From positions 1 to 7,096 of the forward strand of contig JACVXW010000092.1 of assembly GCA_015661135.1 (NCBI GenBank): a stretch of 7,096 bases of DNA, read 5' to 3'. Of the stretch, positions 1 to 5,962 are shown in pieces. This DNA is from Chloroflexota bacterium. Lineage in GTDB: Bacteria; Chloroflexota; Limnocylindria; Limnocylindrales; CSP1-4. The notes under the pieces are model-generated. The model was not told the origin of the DNA and searched no databases. It saw nothing but the letters and a program-made list of their open reading frames with translations. Position 1 is the first letter of the stretch, and each line of letters starts with the position of its first letter. A program made the translations under genes and the position numbers.

Positions 1-1
1 C

Positions 2-898
2 GCCGGGTGGGTGCAGGCCAACGTCGTCACCTTCCGATCCATCATCTCCAGAATTGAAGGGGACCTGCTCGCCCAGGTCGTCGCGCCGGGGGGCCTCGTC
101 TCGGCCTCAATGATCATCGCCAACCGCTGGGTGACGACCCGGCAACTGGGGTTCCTGCTCGGCTTCATGGGCACGCGGGTTCTCGGCCAGTACGACATTG
201 CCCTCCTGTCGGCCGAGGCGACCGACGGGCGGTTGCTGTTCGTCGAGGAGAACATCCGGGCCACGGCCCGCTCGCTCGACGTGCCGATCGGACCCTTCCG
301 GATCTGGATCGCCCTCCACGAGACCACGCACGCCTTCGAGTTCGAGGGGAACCCCTGGCTTCGGCCATACCTGGCCGAACGGCTGGAGCGCCAGCTGGCC
401 CTCGTCAGTGGGTCGGCCGGAACGCTGGGCCGGGATGCGCTCCGCGGGCTTGGGCGATCGCTTCGGGGCGACGCCGCCGGCGAGCACTGGCTGGAGCGCC
501 TGATGAGCACCGAGCAGCGCGCCCTCTTCCGCGAGACGCAGGCCGTCATGAGCCTGCTCGAGGGCTTCAGCGACTACGTCATGGATGAGGTCGGCAAGGG
601 TCTCGTCCCGGATGTCGAGCGGATCTCGGCACGGTTCCATGAGCGCCGCGAGCAACGCACCACGTTTGAGCGGGCCGTCCTTCGGTTGACCGGCATGGAC
701 CTCAAGATGGAGCAGTACAAGCGCGGCGAGCGCTTCGTCCGGGCCGTCGCCGAAGCCCGTGGCCGGGCTGCCCTGGACCGCATCTGGGTGTCGCCCCAGA
801 CGCTTCCCACGGCAGACGAGATCGAGCGACCGGAGGACTGGATCGCCCGCGTCCTCGATGGCGCCTCCGAACGGGTCCTCGCCGGGTCGCCGGCATGA
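2..898 (+). CDS. Zinc-dependent metallopeptidase, DUF2342 / zincin-like family, 5' partial
   Basis: This is the C-terminal 298 residues of a predicted zinc metallopeptidase of the DUF2342 family, also labelled 'coenzyme F420 biosynthesis-associated' in databases; no substrate is known. The frame is open from the first bases of the window (AGWVQANVVTF precedes the GTG at 11), and the WVxANVxxF stretch is normally internal in this family. The GTG is therefore not the start, and perhaps 60 or so residues lie upstream. The zinc-binding HExxH motif is HETTH (nt 317-331), followed by AFEFEGNPWLRPYL. The likely third ligand is the Glu (nt 560-562) of LLEGFSDYVMDEVG. The C-terminal part, with LTGMDLKMEQYKRGERFVRA and SPQTLPTADEI, matches family-conserved segments. 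No signal peptide or membrane segment is seen in the visible part. The stop overlaps the next start as ATGA, suggesting translational coupling. The family call is firm and the biological role is unknown. Confidence 0.9.
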   Translation, partial: AGWVQANVVTFRSIISRIEGDLLAQVVAPGGLVSASMIIANRWVTTRQLGFLLGFMGTRVLGQYDIALLSAEATDGRLLFVEENIRATARSLDVPIGPFRIWIALHETTHAFEFEGNPWLRPYLAERLERQLALVSGSAGTLGRDALRGLGRSLRGDAAGEHWLERLMSTEQRALFRETQAVMSLLEGFSDYVMDEVGKGLVPDVERISARFHERREQRTTFERAVLRLTGMDLKMEQYKRGERFVRAVAEARGRAALDRIWVSPQTLPTADEIERPEDWIARVLDGASERVLAGSPA

Positions 899-1847
899 GC
901 CCGGCACGGGGCACCCCCGCGGCCATCGCGGTTAGCCCCATCCTCTCTGCCCGCATTCGCGCCGGGGACCTGGAACGCATCCGGACGGCCGCGCCCGGGG
1001 CACGCATCGTGAACCTCTCGGTCGAGGGTCTGGCCGATGGGCCCATAGATGACGTCGATGTCCTGCTGCGCGGGTGGCTGAGCGCCGAGGCATTTGATCG
1101 CCTCCTCCAGCGCAGCCCGCGGCTCGCCTGGGTCCACTCGGCCACGTCCGGTGTGGAGCGCGCCCTCACTCCGGCCGCTCGTGATCGCGGCATCGTGGTC
1201 ACGAACGCCCGCGGTGTCTTCTCCCGGCCCATCGCCGAGCACGTCCTCATGCTCATCCTCGCGATCAGCCGCCGCTTGCCACAGCTCCTGGAGCTGCAGC
1301 GCGAGCGGACATGGCAGCCCCTCGAGGGCGTCGAGTTGCGCGAGGTGACGGTGGGGGTGGTTGGCTACGGATCGATCGGACGAGCCGTGGCCTCGCTTGC
1401 CGGAGCGTTCGGGGCGCGGGTGCTGGCGCTTCGGCGGAACGTGGAGGCCCGCCCTGACTCGTCGCCCGATGACCCCGCGGACGCCTTCCCGTTCCGGCCC
1501 GCGCCAGAGCGGATCGTCGGTCCGGACGGTCTCCACGAACTCCTCGGGGCGTCCGACTTCGTGGTCCTCGCCGCGCCCCTGACGCCCGAGACCGACGGCC
1601 TGATCGGGGATGCTGCCCTCGCCGCTATGAGGCCCGACGGCTGGCTCATCAACGTGGCCCGAGGGCGACTGATCGACGACCGGGCGCTGCTGCGGGCGCT
1701 GGAGGAGCACCGCATCGGCGGCGCGGCCCTGGACACGTTCCGCGAGGAGCCGCTGCTGCCGTCATGGACCTCTTCTGCGATAACCTTCGGCGCTTCTCCG
1801 CCGGCGAGCCGCTGCTCAACGTCGTTGATCCCGACGCGGGGTACTGA
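895..1847 (+). pseudogene. D-2-hydroxyacid dehydrogenase, NAD(P)-binding, frameshifted and missing the catalytic His segment
   Basis: The family reduces 2-keto acids or oxidises D-2-hydroxy acids with NAD(P)(H) in the cytosol; the substrate cannot be told here. The ATG at 895 overlaps the upstream stop (ATGA). Visible parts are an N-terminal catalytic half (about residues 10-115), the dinucleotide motif GYGSIG (157-162), LAAPLTPET, the catalytic Arg in INVARGR (R256) and the catalytic Glu in DTFREEP (E285). After EEPL the homology stops. The expected segment with the catalytic His (usually near a PHxxW/S/G motif about 20-25 residues on) is absent. A typical family C-terminus, DLFCDNLRRFSAGEPLLNVV followed by DPDAGY, is found in a different frame at 1767-1844, ending at TGA 1845-1847. 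The uncorrected frame instead runs through unrelated Ser/Thr/Pro-rich residues to a TAA at 1939-1941 (348 aa). About 30-40 codons plus a frame change appear lost, either by real mutation or by assembly error. The family is certain; the cause is not. Confidence 0.8.
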
Positions 1848-1940
1848 GTCGGCCCGATCCTCGATCTGCGACCCAGCCTGGCGAGCCGGCCCGGCGATCC
1901 GGGAGCGCGACCACGGGGCGTGTGTCACGCTTCGCCCGTA
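1848..1940 (+). other. Intergenic leader of the YchF-like gene with two short inverted repeats
   Basis: This 93-nt gap separates the genuine-looking end of the dehydrogenase from the ATPase start. It contains CCCGG-CGAT-CCGGG (1890-1903) and GCGTG-TGT-CACGC (1918-1930), the second ending 10 nt before the ATG. Neither is followed by a T-tract, so an intrinsic terminator is not supported. No convincing -35/-10 pair and no Shine-Dalgarno sequence were seen before the ATG at 1941. In such GC-rich DNA short palindromes arise easily by chance. Confidence 0.3.
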
Positions 1941-3044
1941 ATGCAGATCGCGATCGTCGGTCTCGCCGGGAGCGGCAAGACGACCGTCTTCAACACCCTG
2001 ACCCGCGGCCACGCTGAGACTGGCGGATTCGGCGCCCTCACCCTGAACGTTGGGGTCGTGAAGGTGCCCGACGAACGGCTGGACAGACTTGCCGCGATCT
2101 TCCGGCCGCGCAAGGTCGTCCAGGCGGATGTCACCTACGTGGACCTGCCGGCACCCCCGACGTCCAGCGACGGCCGGATCGGGACCGAGGAGTTGCCGGC
2201 GGAGCACCTCGCGCGGCTGCGGGACTCGGACGCGCTGCTGCACGTCGTGCGTGCGTTCGAGAGCGCGACCGTCCCGCATCCCGATGGCAGCGTGGACCCC
2301 GTACGGGACCTGGAACGGCTGGATCTCGAGTTCATGCTCGCCGACATCGCGATGGTGGACCGCCGGCTGGACCGGCTCGGATCGTCGGGCCGGCACGGGA
2401 CGCCGGCGGAGCGCGAGGCCAACGAGCGCGAGGAGATCGTCCTGCGCTCCCTCAAGACGGTGCTGGACGCCGGACGGCCCATTCGCGACGCCGGGCTGGA
2501 CGACGAGGCGACCAAGGCGATCCGTGGGTTCCGGTTCCTCACCCAGAAGCCGGTCCTCGTGCTCCTGAACATCGGTGAGAGGGACATCGCCGCTGCGCCT
2601 GTCCTCGTCGCGAAGGTCGCTGCGGCGTACGGACATAAGCACGCTATTGTCGAGGCCCTATCTGCGCAGATCGAGATGGAACTCGGCGAACTCGAGCCCG
2701 ATGAAGCGGCGGTGTTCATGGCCGAGTTGGGCATCGCGGAGTCCGGACTGGGACGCGTGATCGGCCTCTCCTACAGGCTGCTCGGCCTGATCTCGTTCCT
2801 GACGGCCGGTCCCGATGAGGTCCGGGCGTGGCCGATCACGGACGGCAGCTCGGCGGTGGACGCCGCTGCGGCGATCCACACGGACCTCGCCAAGGGCTTC
2901 ATCCGGGCCGAGACGGTGGCCTACGAGGACCTGCTGTCACTCGGTTCGATGGCCGAGGCGCGACGCGCCGGGCGGCTTCGTTCAGAGGGTCGAACCTACC
3001 GCGTGCGCGACGGCGACGTCGTCGAGATCCTGTTCAGCCGCTGA
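1941..3044 (+). CDS. ychF: YchF/OLA1-like P-loop ATPase (DUF933/TGS domain), divergent
   Basis: This is a 367-residue cytosolic nucleotide-binding protein. YchF/OLA1 proteins (about 363 aa) are Obg-related, bind ribosomes and hydrolyse ATP rather than GTP. The P-loop is GLAGSGKT (residues 7-14), followed by VFNTLTRG. The G4-like site is LLNIGE (N210, E213), the NxxE form that goes with ATP preference in YchF. The motif LRDSDALLHVVRAFE (93-107) is typical of YchF. The C-terminal TGS region (about 282-365) shows SFLTAGPDEVRAWPI, IHTDLAKGFIRAETVAYEDL and a final YRVRDGDVVEILFSR. It is unusual in having GLAGSGKTT instead of the common GLPNVGKST, and VDLPAPP where canonical YchF has VDIAGL followed by a GEGLGNKFL segment. 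It may therefore be a paralogue rather than the standard YchF. The ATG at 1941 is preferred over the in-frame GTG at 1920 because MQIAIVGLAG is the normal family start. No clear ribosome binding site is seen. Confidence 0.87.
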   Translation: MQIAIVGLAGSGKTTVFNTLTRGHAETGGFGALTLNVGVVKVPDERLDRLAAIFRPRKVVQADVTYVDLPAPPTSSDGRIGTEELPAEHLARLRDSDALLHVVRAFESATVPHPDGSVDPVRDLERLDLEFMLADIAMVDRRLDRLGSSGRHGTPAEREANEREEIVLRSLKTVLDAGRPIRDAGLDDEATKAIRGFRFLTQKPVLVLLNIGERDIAAAPVLVAKVAAAYGHKHAIVEALSAQIEMELGELEPDEAAVFMAELGIAESGLGRVIGLSYRLLGLISFLTAGPDEVRAWPITDGSSAVDAAAAIHTDLAKGFIRAETVAYEDLLSLGSMAEARRAGRLRSEGRTYRVRDGDVVEILFSR

Positions 3045-3075
3045 TCCAGTGGCCGACTCGAAGGGCAAGCCGCGC

Positions 3076-3474
3076 TCAGTGGGGCGGCGACCCGCCGGGC
3101 TCGAAGTCCGCCATGATCGAGCGATAGTCGGCACCCTCGCCGTCGTTATCTGCAGGCTCGTCCGAGTCCTCCGAGTCCTCCGAATCCTCCGCATCCTCCG
3201 ACCCAAGATCCGCGAGGAAATTGTCCCCCTCGATTTTCGAGATGTTGACCGCCGCGGTCAATCGGTCGTCCGAGACGAAGACGAAGTCGTGGTCCTGCTC
3301 GAGTTCGTGGGCGATCGCCTCGATGAGCGACTCGGTTTCGAAGCTGTCCTGGATCCGGCGGCGGATCGACTGGACGAGGGCGAAGAACTCGTCGGCGTCC
3401 ATTTCCTCCTCGCGGAACAGGAGGAGGTCGAAGAACGTATCCCGCTCGCCTTCCTGGAGTTCGTAGAAGTGCAC
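3076..3474 (-). CDS. Hypothetical small acidic protein with Glu/Asp/Ser-rich tail
   Basis: I do not recognise a named family. The GTG at 3474 gives 132 residues beginning MHFYELQEGERDTFFDLLLF. The frame stays open up to 3564, but that extension is Gly/Arg/Ala-rich, looks non-coding and would run into the divergent kinase gene. The N-terminal two thirds (residues 1 to about 90) read like a folded, mainly helical domain with EEEMDADEFFALVQSIRRR and LIEAIAHELEQDHDFVFVSD. The tail is extremely acidic, with EDSEDSEDSDEPADNDGEGAD, and is probably disordered. The tail's ED-S units come from a 9-bp DNA repeat. No Cys pairs, signal peptide or membrane segment are seen. A possible -10 box (TATACT, 3523-3518 on this strand) lies about 44 nt upstream of the GTG and supports this start. 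It converges on the YchF-like gene with a 31-nt gap. The coding call rests on frame-appropriate GC3 and globular-looking sequence. Confidence 0.72.
   Translation of the reverse strand: MHFYELQEGERDTFFDLLLFREEEMDADEFFALVQSIRRRIQDSFETESLIEAIAHELEQDHDFVFVSDDRLTAAVNISKIEGDNFLADLGSEDAEDSEDSEDSDEPADNDGEGADYRSIMADFEPGGSPPH
3161..3196. repeat. Four tandem 9-bp repeats inside the acidic-tail gene
   Basis: On the + strand the unit reads TCCGAGTCC (3161-3169 and 3170-3178, identical), then TCCGAATCC (3179-3187) and TCCGCATCC (3188-3196), each differing by one base from the unit before it. On the - strand it encodes the repeating Glu-Asp-Ser (one Glu-Asp-Ala) of the acidic tail. The 9-bp length keeps the reading frame, so copy-number change would lengthen or shorten the tail without disrupting the gene. 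Confidence 0.85.
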
Positions 3475-3497
3475 CGTCGCCCCCGTCCGCTGGCCGC

Positions 3498-3525
3498 TTG
3501 CCGCGGCCGGTTGGGCGAGTATAGG
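3498..3525 (+). promoter_or_regulatory. Candidate promoter for the PfkB kinase gene
   Basis: TTGCCG (3498-3503), a 16-bp spacer and TATAGG (3520-3525) give four of six matches to each sigma-70 hexamer, within the 62-nt divergent gap. Transcription would begin near 3532, only about 5 nt before the GTG at 3537, giving a nearly leaderless message. If the kinase really starts at the GTG at 3600, the leader would be about 68 nt. This is a weak match found by eye. Confidence 0.3.
3518..3523 (-). promoter_or_regulatory. Candidate -10 box for the acidic-protein gene
   Basis: Read on the - strand this is TATACT, five of six matches to TATAAT and one of the few AT-rich spots in the region. It would place the transcript start near 3511 and leave a leader of about 37 nt before the GTG at 3474. 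No -35 hexamer was found at 15-18 bp spacing. It overlaps the proposed -10 box of the opposite strand. Confidence 0.35.
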
Positions 3526-3536
3526 GTGGCCGCCGC

Positions 3537-4517
3537 GTGACCCATGGCGAGCGTCCTGCACCACCCCCCGGACCTCGCGCCAGCACGGGTGTCGGTCCGG
3601 TGGTCGTCGGATCGGCGTCGCGCGACCTCTCGGTCACGGATCGGAGAGGCTGGCGGCTGGGAGGGGCGGCAGCCTATATCGGGCTGACGCTCGCGCGGCT
3701 CGGGCTGCGCCCCCGCGTCCTGGTGGGAGTCGATTCGGCCGCCGCCGAGGCCGCGGAGCTCGATCTCCTCCGAGACGCCGGGGCGGACCTGCGCCTCGTC
3801 CTGCTCCGGGAAGCCCCGGTGTTCGACAACCGCGAGGTCGACGGACTGCGGACCCAGCACTGCATCGAGCCCGGCAATCCGATCCAGCCTGCCTCGCTCC
3901 CGCCGGATTGGAGATCCGCCACGACGTGGATCTTCGGACCCGTTGCCGACGAGGTACCCGAGGCGTGGGCCGCGGTCCCGCCTGCCGATGCATTCGTCGC
4001 GCTCGGCTGGCAGGGTCTTCTGCGTGACCTGCCGCGCGGCGGGGTGGTACGGCGCCGGGCGCCGGCAGCCTCGGCCCTTGTGCGTCGGGCGGGTCTCGTG
4101 GGCGTGAGCCGCCACGATCTGGGGCCTGAGCAACCGATCGCCGGCCTGATCGAGCTGCTGCGGTCCGATGCCCGGCTCGTTGTCACGGACGGGAAGTCTG
4201 GCGGAACCTCCTGGACGCGCCGGACGGACGGGTCCGCCGTCGGGCGCCGGTATCCGGCCATCCCGGCTCGCGTCGTGGACCCGACCGGCGCCGGGGATGC
4301 CTTTCTGGCCGGCCTCGTCGCGGCGCGGCTGGGCCACCAGCTCGCGGGATCCGGACGCGCCGGTCCGGCCCTTCGCCTCGGTGCTGCGCTGGGCTCGCTG
4401 GTCGTCGAGGGTCACGGCCTGCAGGGCGTTCCACTGGCCGCCCTGATCGCCGATCGACTTCGGGTGAACGTCAACCTGCAGCGGCGATCGCCTCCGGGAG
4501 CGGGCTCGGCACGATGA
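3537..4517 (+). CDS. PfkB-family carbohydrate/nucleoside kinase
   Basis: Ribokinase/PfkB-family enzymes transfer the ATP gamma-phosphate to a sugar or nucleoside hydroxyl; the substrate cannot be assigned here. The protein has 326 residues from the GTG at 3537. The N-terminal strand is PVVVGSASRDLS (21-32), then the glycine motif RLGGAAAYIGLTLARLG (40-56). The C-terminal PfkB signature is DPTGAGDAFLAGL (248-260), with D254 as the expected catalytic base and the GAG run forming the anion hole; RLVVTDGKSGG (213-223) precedes it. In the glycine motif a Tyr stands where many family members have Asn (GGAAAN), which suggests a substrate class other than classical ribokinase. The start is uncertain. 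An SD-like AGGGTGG (3523-3529) lies 7 nt before the GTG at 3537, but residues 1-20 look non-conserved, and the in-frame GTG at 3600 would begin directly at VVVGSASRDL. The 3' end overlaps mrfB tail to tail by 47 bp. Confidence 0.87.
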   Translation: MTHGERPAPPPGPRASTGVGPVVVGSASRDLSVTDRRGWRLGGAAAYIGLTLARLGLRPRVLVGVDSAAAEAAELDLLRDAGADLRLVLLREAPVFDNREVDGLRTQHCIEPGNPIQPASLPPDWRSATTWIFGPVADEVPEAWAAVPPADAFVALGWQGLLRDLPRGGVVRRRAPAASALVRRAGLVGVSRHDLGPEQPIAGLIELLRSDARLVVTDGKSGGTSWTRRTDGSAVGRRYPAIPARVVDPTGAGDAFLAGLVAARLGHQLAGSGRAGPALRLGAALGSLVVEGHGLQGVPLAALIADRLRVNVNLQRRSPPGAGSAR

Positions 4518-5958
4518 GGGCGGGAGCTGCCCGTCGTGCAAGTTGTCGGCGACCGATCCGGCGCCGGAGCCGGCTCGCCCGGCGCCCGAGGTCCCGTTCC
4601 AGCCGCTGATCGACACGTCCGGTCGCGCGCCGTCGCTCCACAGATCGGACGGCTGCCAGCGTCGCTGCGAGAGCAGCCTCAAGATCCCCTCGGCGGTGCT
4701 CCCGGATCTTCGCGATTTCGACCCAGGCAAGCGCGCCGAGGATCCCACCGAAGTCGGCGATCTCCAGCCACGCCAACTCAGCCTCCTCGACGCGGCCGAG
4801 CCGGCGGAGGACGCGGGCTCGCTCCGTCGTGATTCTTGTCGCGGTCCACGACGCGTCCAGTCGCTCGATCGATGTCGCGCGCCATGCCGCATCGGCCCCC
4901 GGCCGCCCGAACCGGCCCCCGAAATCGGGCCTGTTCCGGGGCGACCACCACGCATCGCTTTCCTCTCGGACGAGGTGCGGTTCGGGGCGGGAGCGCGCCA
5001 CGCCTGTTGCCTGCTCCGAGCCACCCGGCCGCGCTGGCGGCGCAGGAGGCGCGTCCGCCGATCTCACGGCGACCATGGCACTGTCGAGACATTCGAGCGC
5101 CTCATGGAACCGGTGCTCGGCCGAGTACGCGCGCGCAAGGCCCGCGAGGTCCCCGGCCGGTGCCAATCGCCGCGCACCGGGGTCTGCGAGCCGATCGTCC
5201 ACGTGGGCAAGCAGGCGAGCGAGCGAACGAACGTCCTCGTCGTTGTGGCGGACAACCCCGAGCAGGCTGGCCGGCTCGCCGTCACGGAGGAATTGCAGGT
5301 AGCGCGCCGGGATCTCCCATCCGGCCACGTCGTCGTGGCGACGCAGTCCCAGGAGCTGGGTCTCTGCCGTTTGCAATCGCGCGTCCGTCATTCGATGGCG
5401 AAAGAGGCGGCGGACGAGTGGCAGCAGGTCCAGATGGCCGGCGTGCTCCGGTGCGTCCGCCTGTGCCATTCGATAGCGCGCCACGAGCAGTGGCCAGTCG
5501 AACCCGCGGCCGTTGTAGGTCACGAGCCACGACTCCCGCGGAATGTGGGTCCGCAGCTCAGCCAGGAAGGCCGGCTCGTCAGCGTGATCGGGGAGCAGCA
5601 GCTGTACCTGGCGGAACCGCGACCCCTCCCACCAGCCAAGCCCGACGAGGAAGGCCAGGGTACCGGCCGCAGTGGCCAGCCCGGTCGTCTCCGTGTCCAG
5701 GCAGACCAGCGGCACATGAGGTGGCGGCTGCCCCGGGAGCCGGGCGAGTCGCTCCCGGTCGATCTCGATGACGGCGCCTCGGCGCTCAACCCGGACGAAG
5801 GATCCGGCCGTGGTTCGAACGAGCTCGCCATCCAGCTCCGCGGCAAGGCGCTCGGCGCCTGCGGCCACCCTGCCTGCGGCCGGGTAGGGGGCGGACCGCT
5901 GAACCGTCGCGTGCGCCGATCGGAAATTGGCAAGTCGGCGCTCGAGGGCGACGGTCAT
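4471..5958 (-). CDS. mrfB: MrfB/YprB-family DEDDh exonuclease with C-terminal TPR-like region
   Basis: This is a predicted 3'-5' type exonuclease (RNase H-like fold) that partners the helicase MrfA. In Bacillus subtilis the pair excises mitomycin C adducts separately from UvrABC. The protein has 495 residues from the ATG at 5958, which lies 4 nt after the mrfA stop; this start is chosen for the coupling and because upstream codons look non-coding. DEDDh residues are visible: D88 and E90 in CLDTETTG, D154 in YNGRGFDWPLL, and H238 with D242 in HNDEDV (the H-x3-D spacing of motif III). HLDLLPLVRRLF and WEIPARYLQFLRDG are typical of YprB. The C-terminal half has TPR-like helices at about 265-297 (LAGLARAYSAEHRFHEALEC) and 375-440 (RRLGRVEEAELAWLEI). 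Between them lies a Pro/Arg/Gly-rich segment (about 302-370) that is probably flexible. At 495 aa it is longer than the roughly 410-aa Bacillus protein. No separate ribosome binding site is seen, so translation probably depends on mrfA. Confidence 0.88.
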   Translation of the reverse strand: MTVALERRLANFRSAHATVQRSAPYPAAGRVAAGAERLAAELDGELVRTTAGSFVRVERRGAVIEIDRERLARLPGQPPPHVPLVCLDTETTGLATAAGTLAFLVGLGWWEGSRFRQVQLLLPDHADEPAFLAELRTHIPRESWLVTYNGRGFDWPLLVARYRMAQADAPEHAGHLDLLPLVRRLFRHRMTDARLQTAETQLLGLRRHDDVAGWEIPARYLQFLRDGEPASLLGVVRHNDEDVRSLARLLAHVDDRLADPGARRLAPAGDLAGLARAYSAEHRFHEALECLDSAMVAVRSADAPPAPPARPGGSEQATGVARSRPEPHLVREESDAWWSPRNRPDFGGRFGRPGADAAWRATSIERLDASWTATRITTERARVLRRLGRVEEAELAWLEIADFGGILGALAWVEIAKIREHRRGDLEAALAATLAAVRSVERRRATGRVDQRLERDLGRRASRLRRRIGRRQLARRAAPALIVPSPLPEAIAAAG

Positions 5959-5962
5959 GGGG

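Noticed and set aside
1747..1816. An 11-bp direct repeat GAGCCGCTGCT (1747-1757 and 1806-1816) flanking the dehydrogenase break, as a cause of the deletion
   Set aside because: Deletion between direct repeats leaves a single copy, but both copies remain, and each naturally encodes the EPLL found at its place in the family. It does not explain the loss.
1939..1943. TAATG overlap between the nominal dehydrogenase stop and the YchF-like start, suggesting coupling
   Set aside because: That stop lies in the out-of-frame tail after the deletion. The genuine C-terminus ends at 1847, so the overlap is most likely chance.
1365..2642. A 425-codon - strand open frame across the dehydrogenase/YchF-like junction
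   Set aside because: It is antisense to both genes, without domain features; a GC-driven shadow.
3083..3096. GGCGG-CGAC-CCGCC palindrome near the convergent 3' ends as a terminator
   Set aside because: It lies inside the acidic protein's coding region, has only a 5-bp stem and no T-tract on either strand. Such palindromes are common by chance here.
3475..3564. A 30-residue N-terminal extension of the acidic protein (start at 3564)
   Set aside because: The extension looks non-coding, overlaps the divergent kinase gene and would lie upstream of the best -10 candidate.
3258..5024. A 588-codon - strand open frame across the kinase gene
   Set aside because: It covers parts of three confident genes in wrong frames, is dominated by Arg, Ser, Gly and Pro, and shows no family features.
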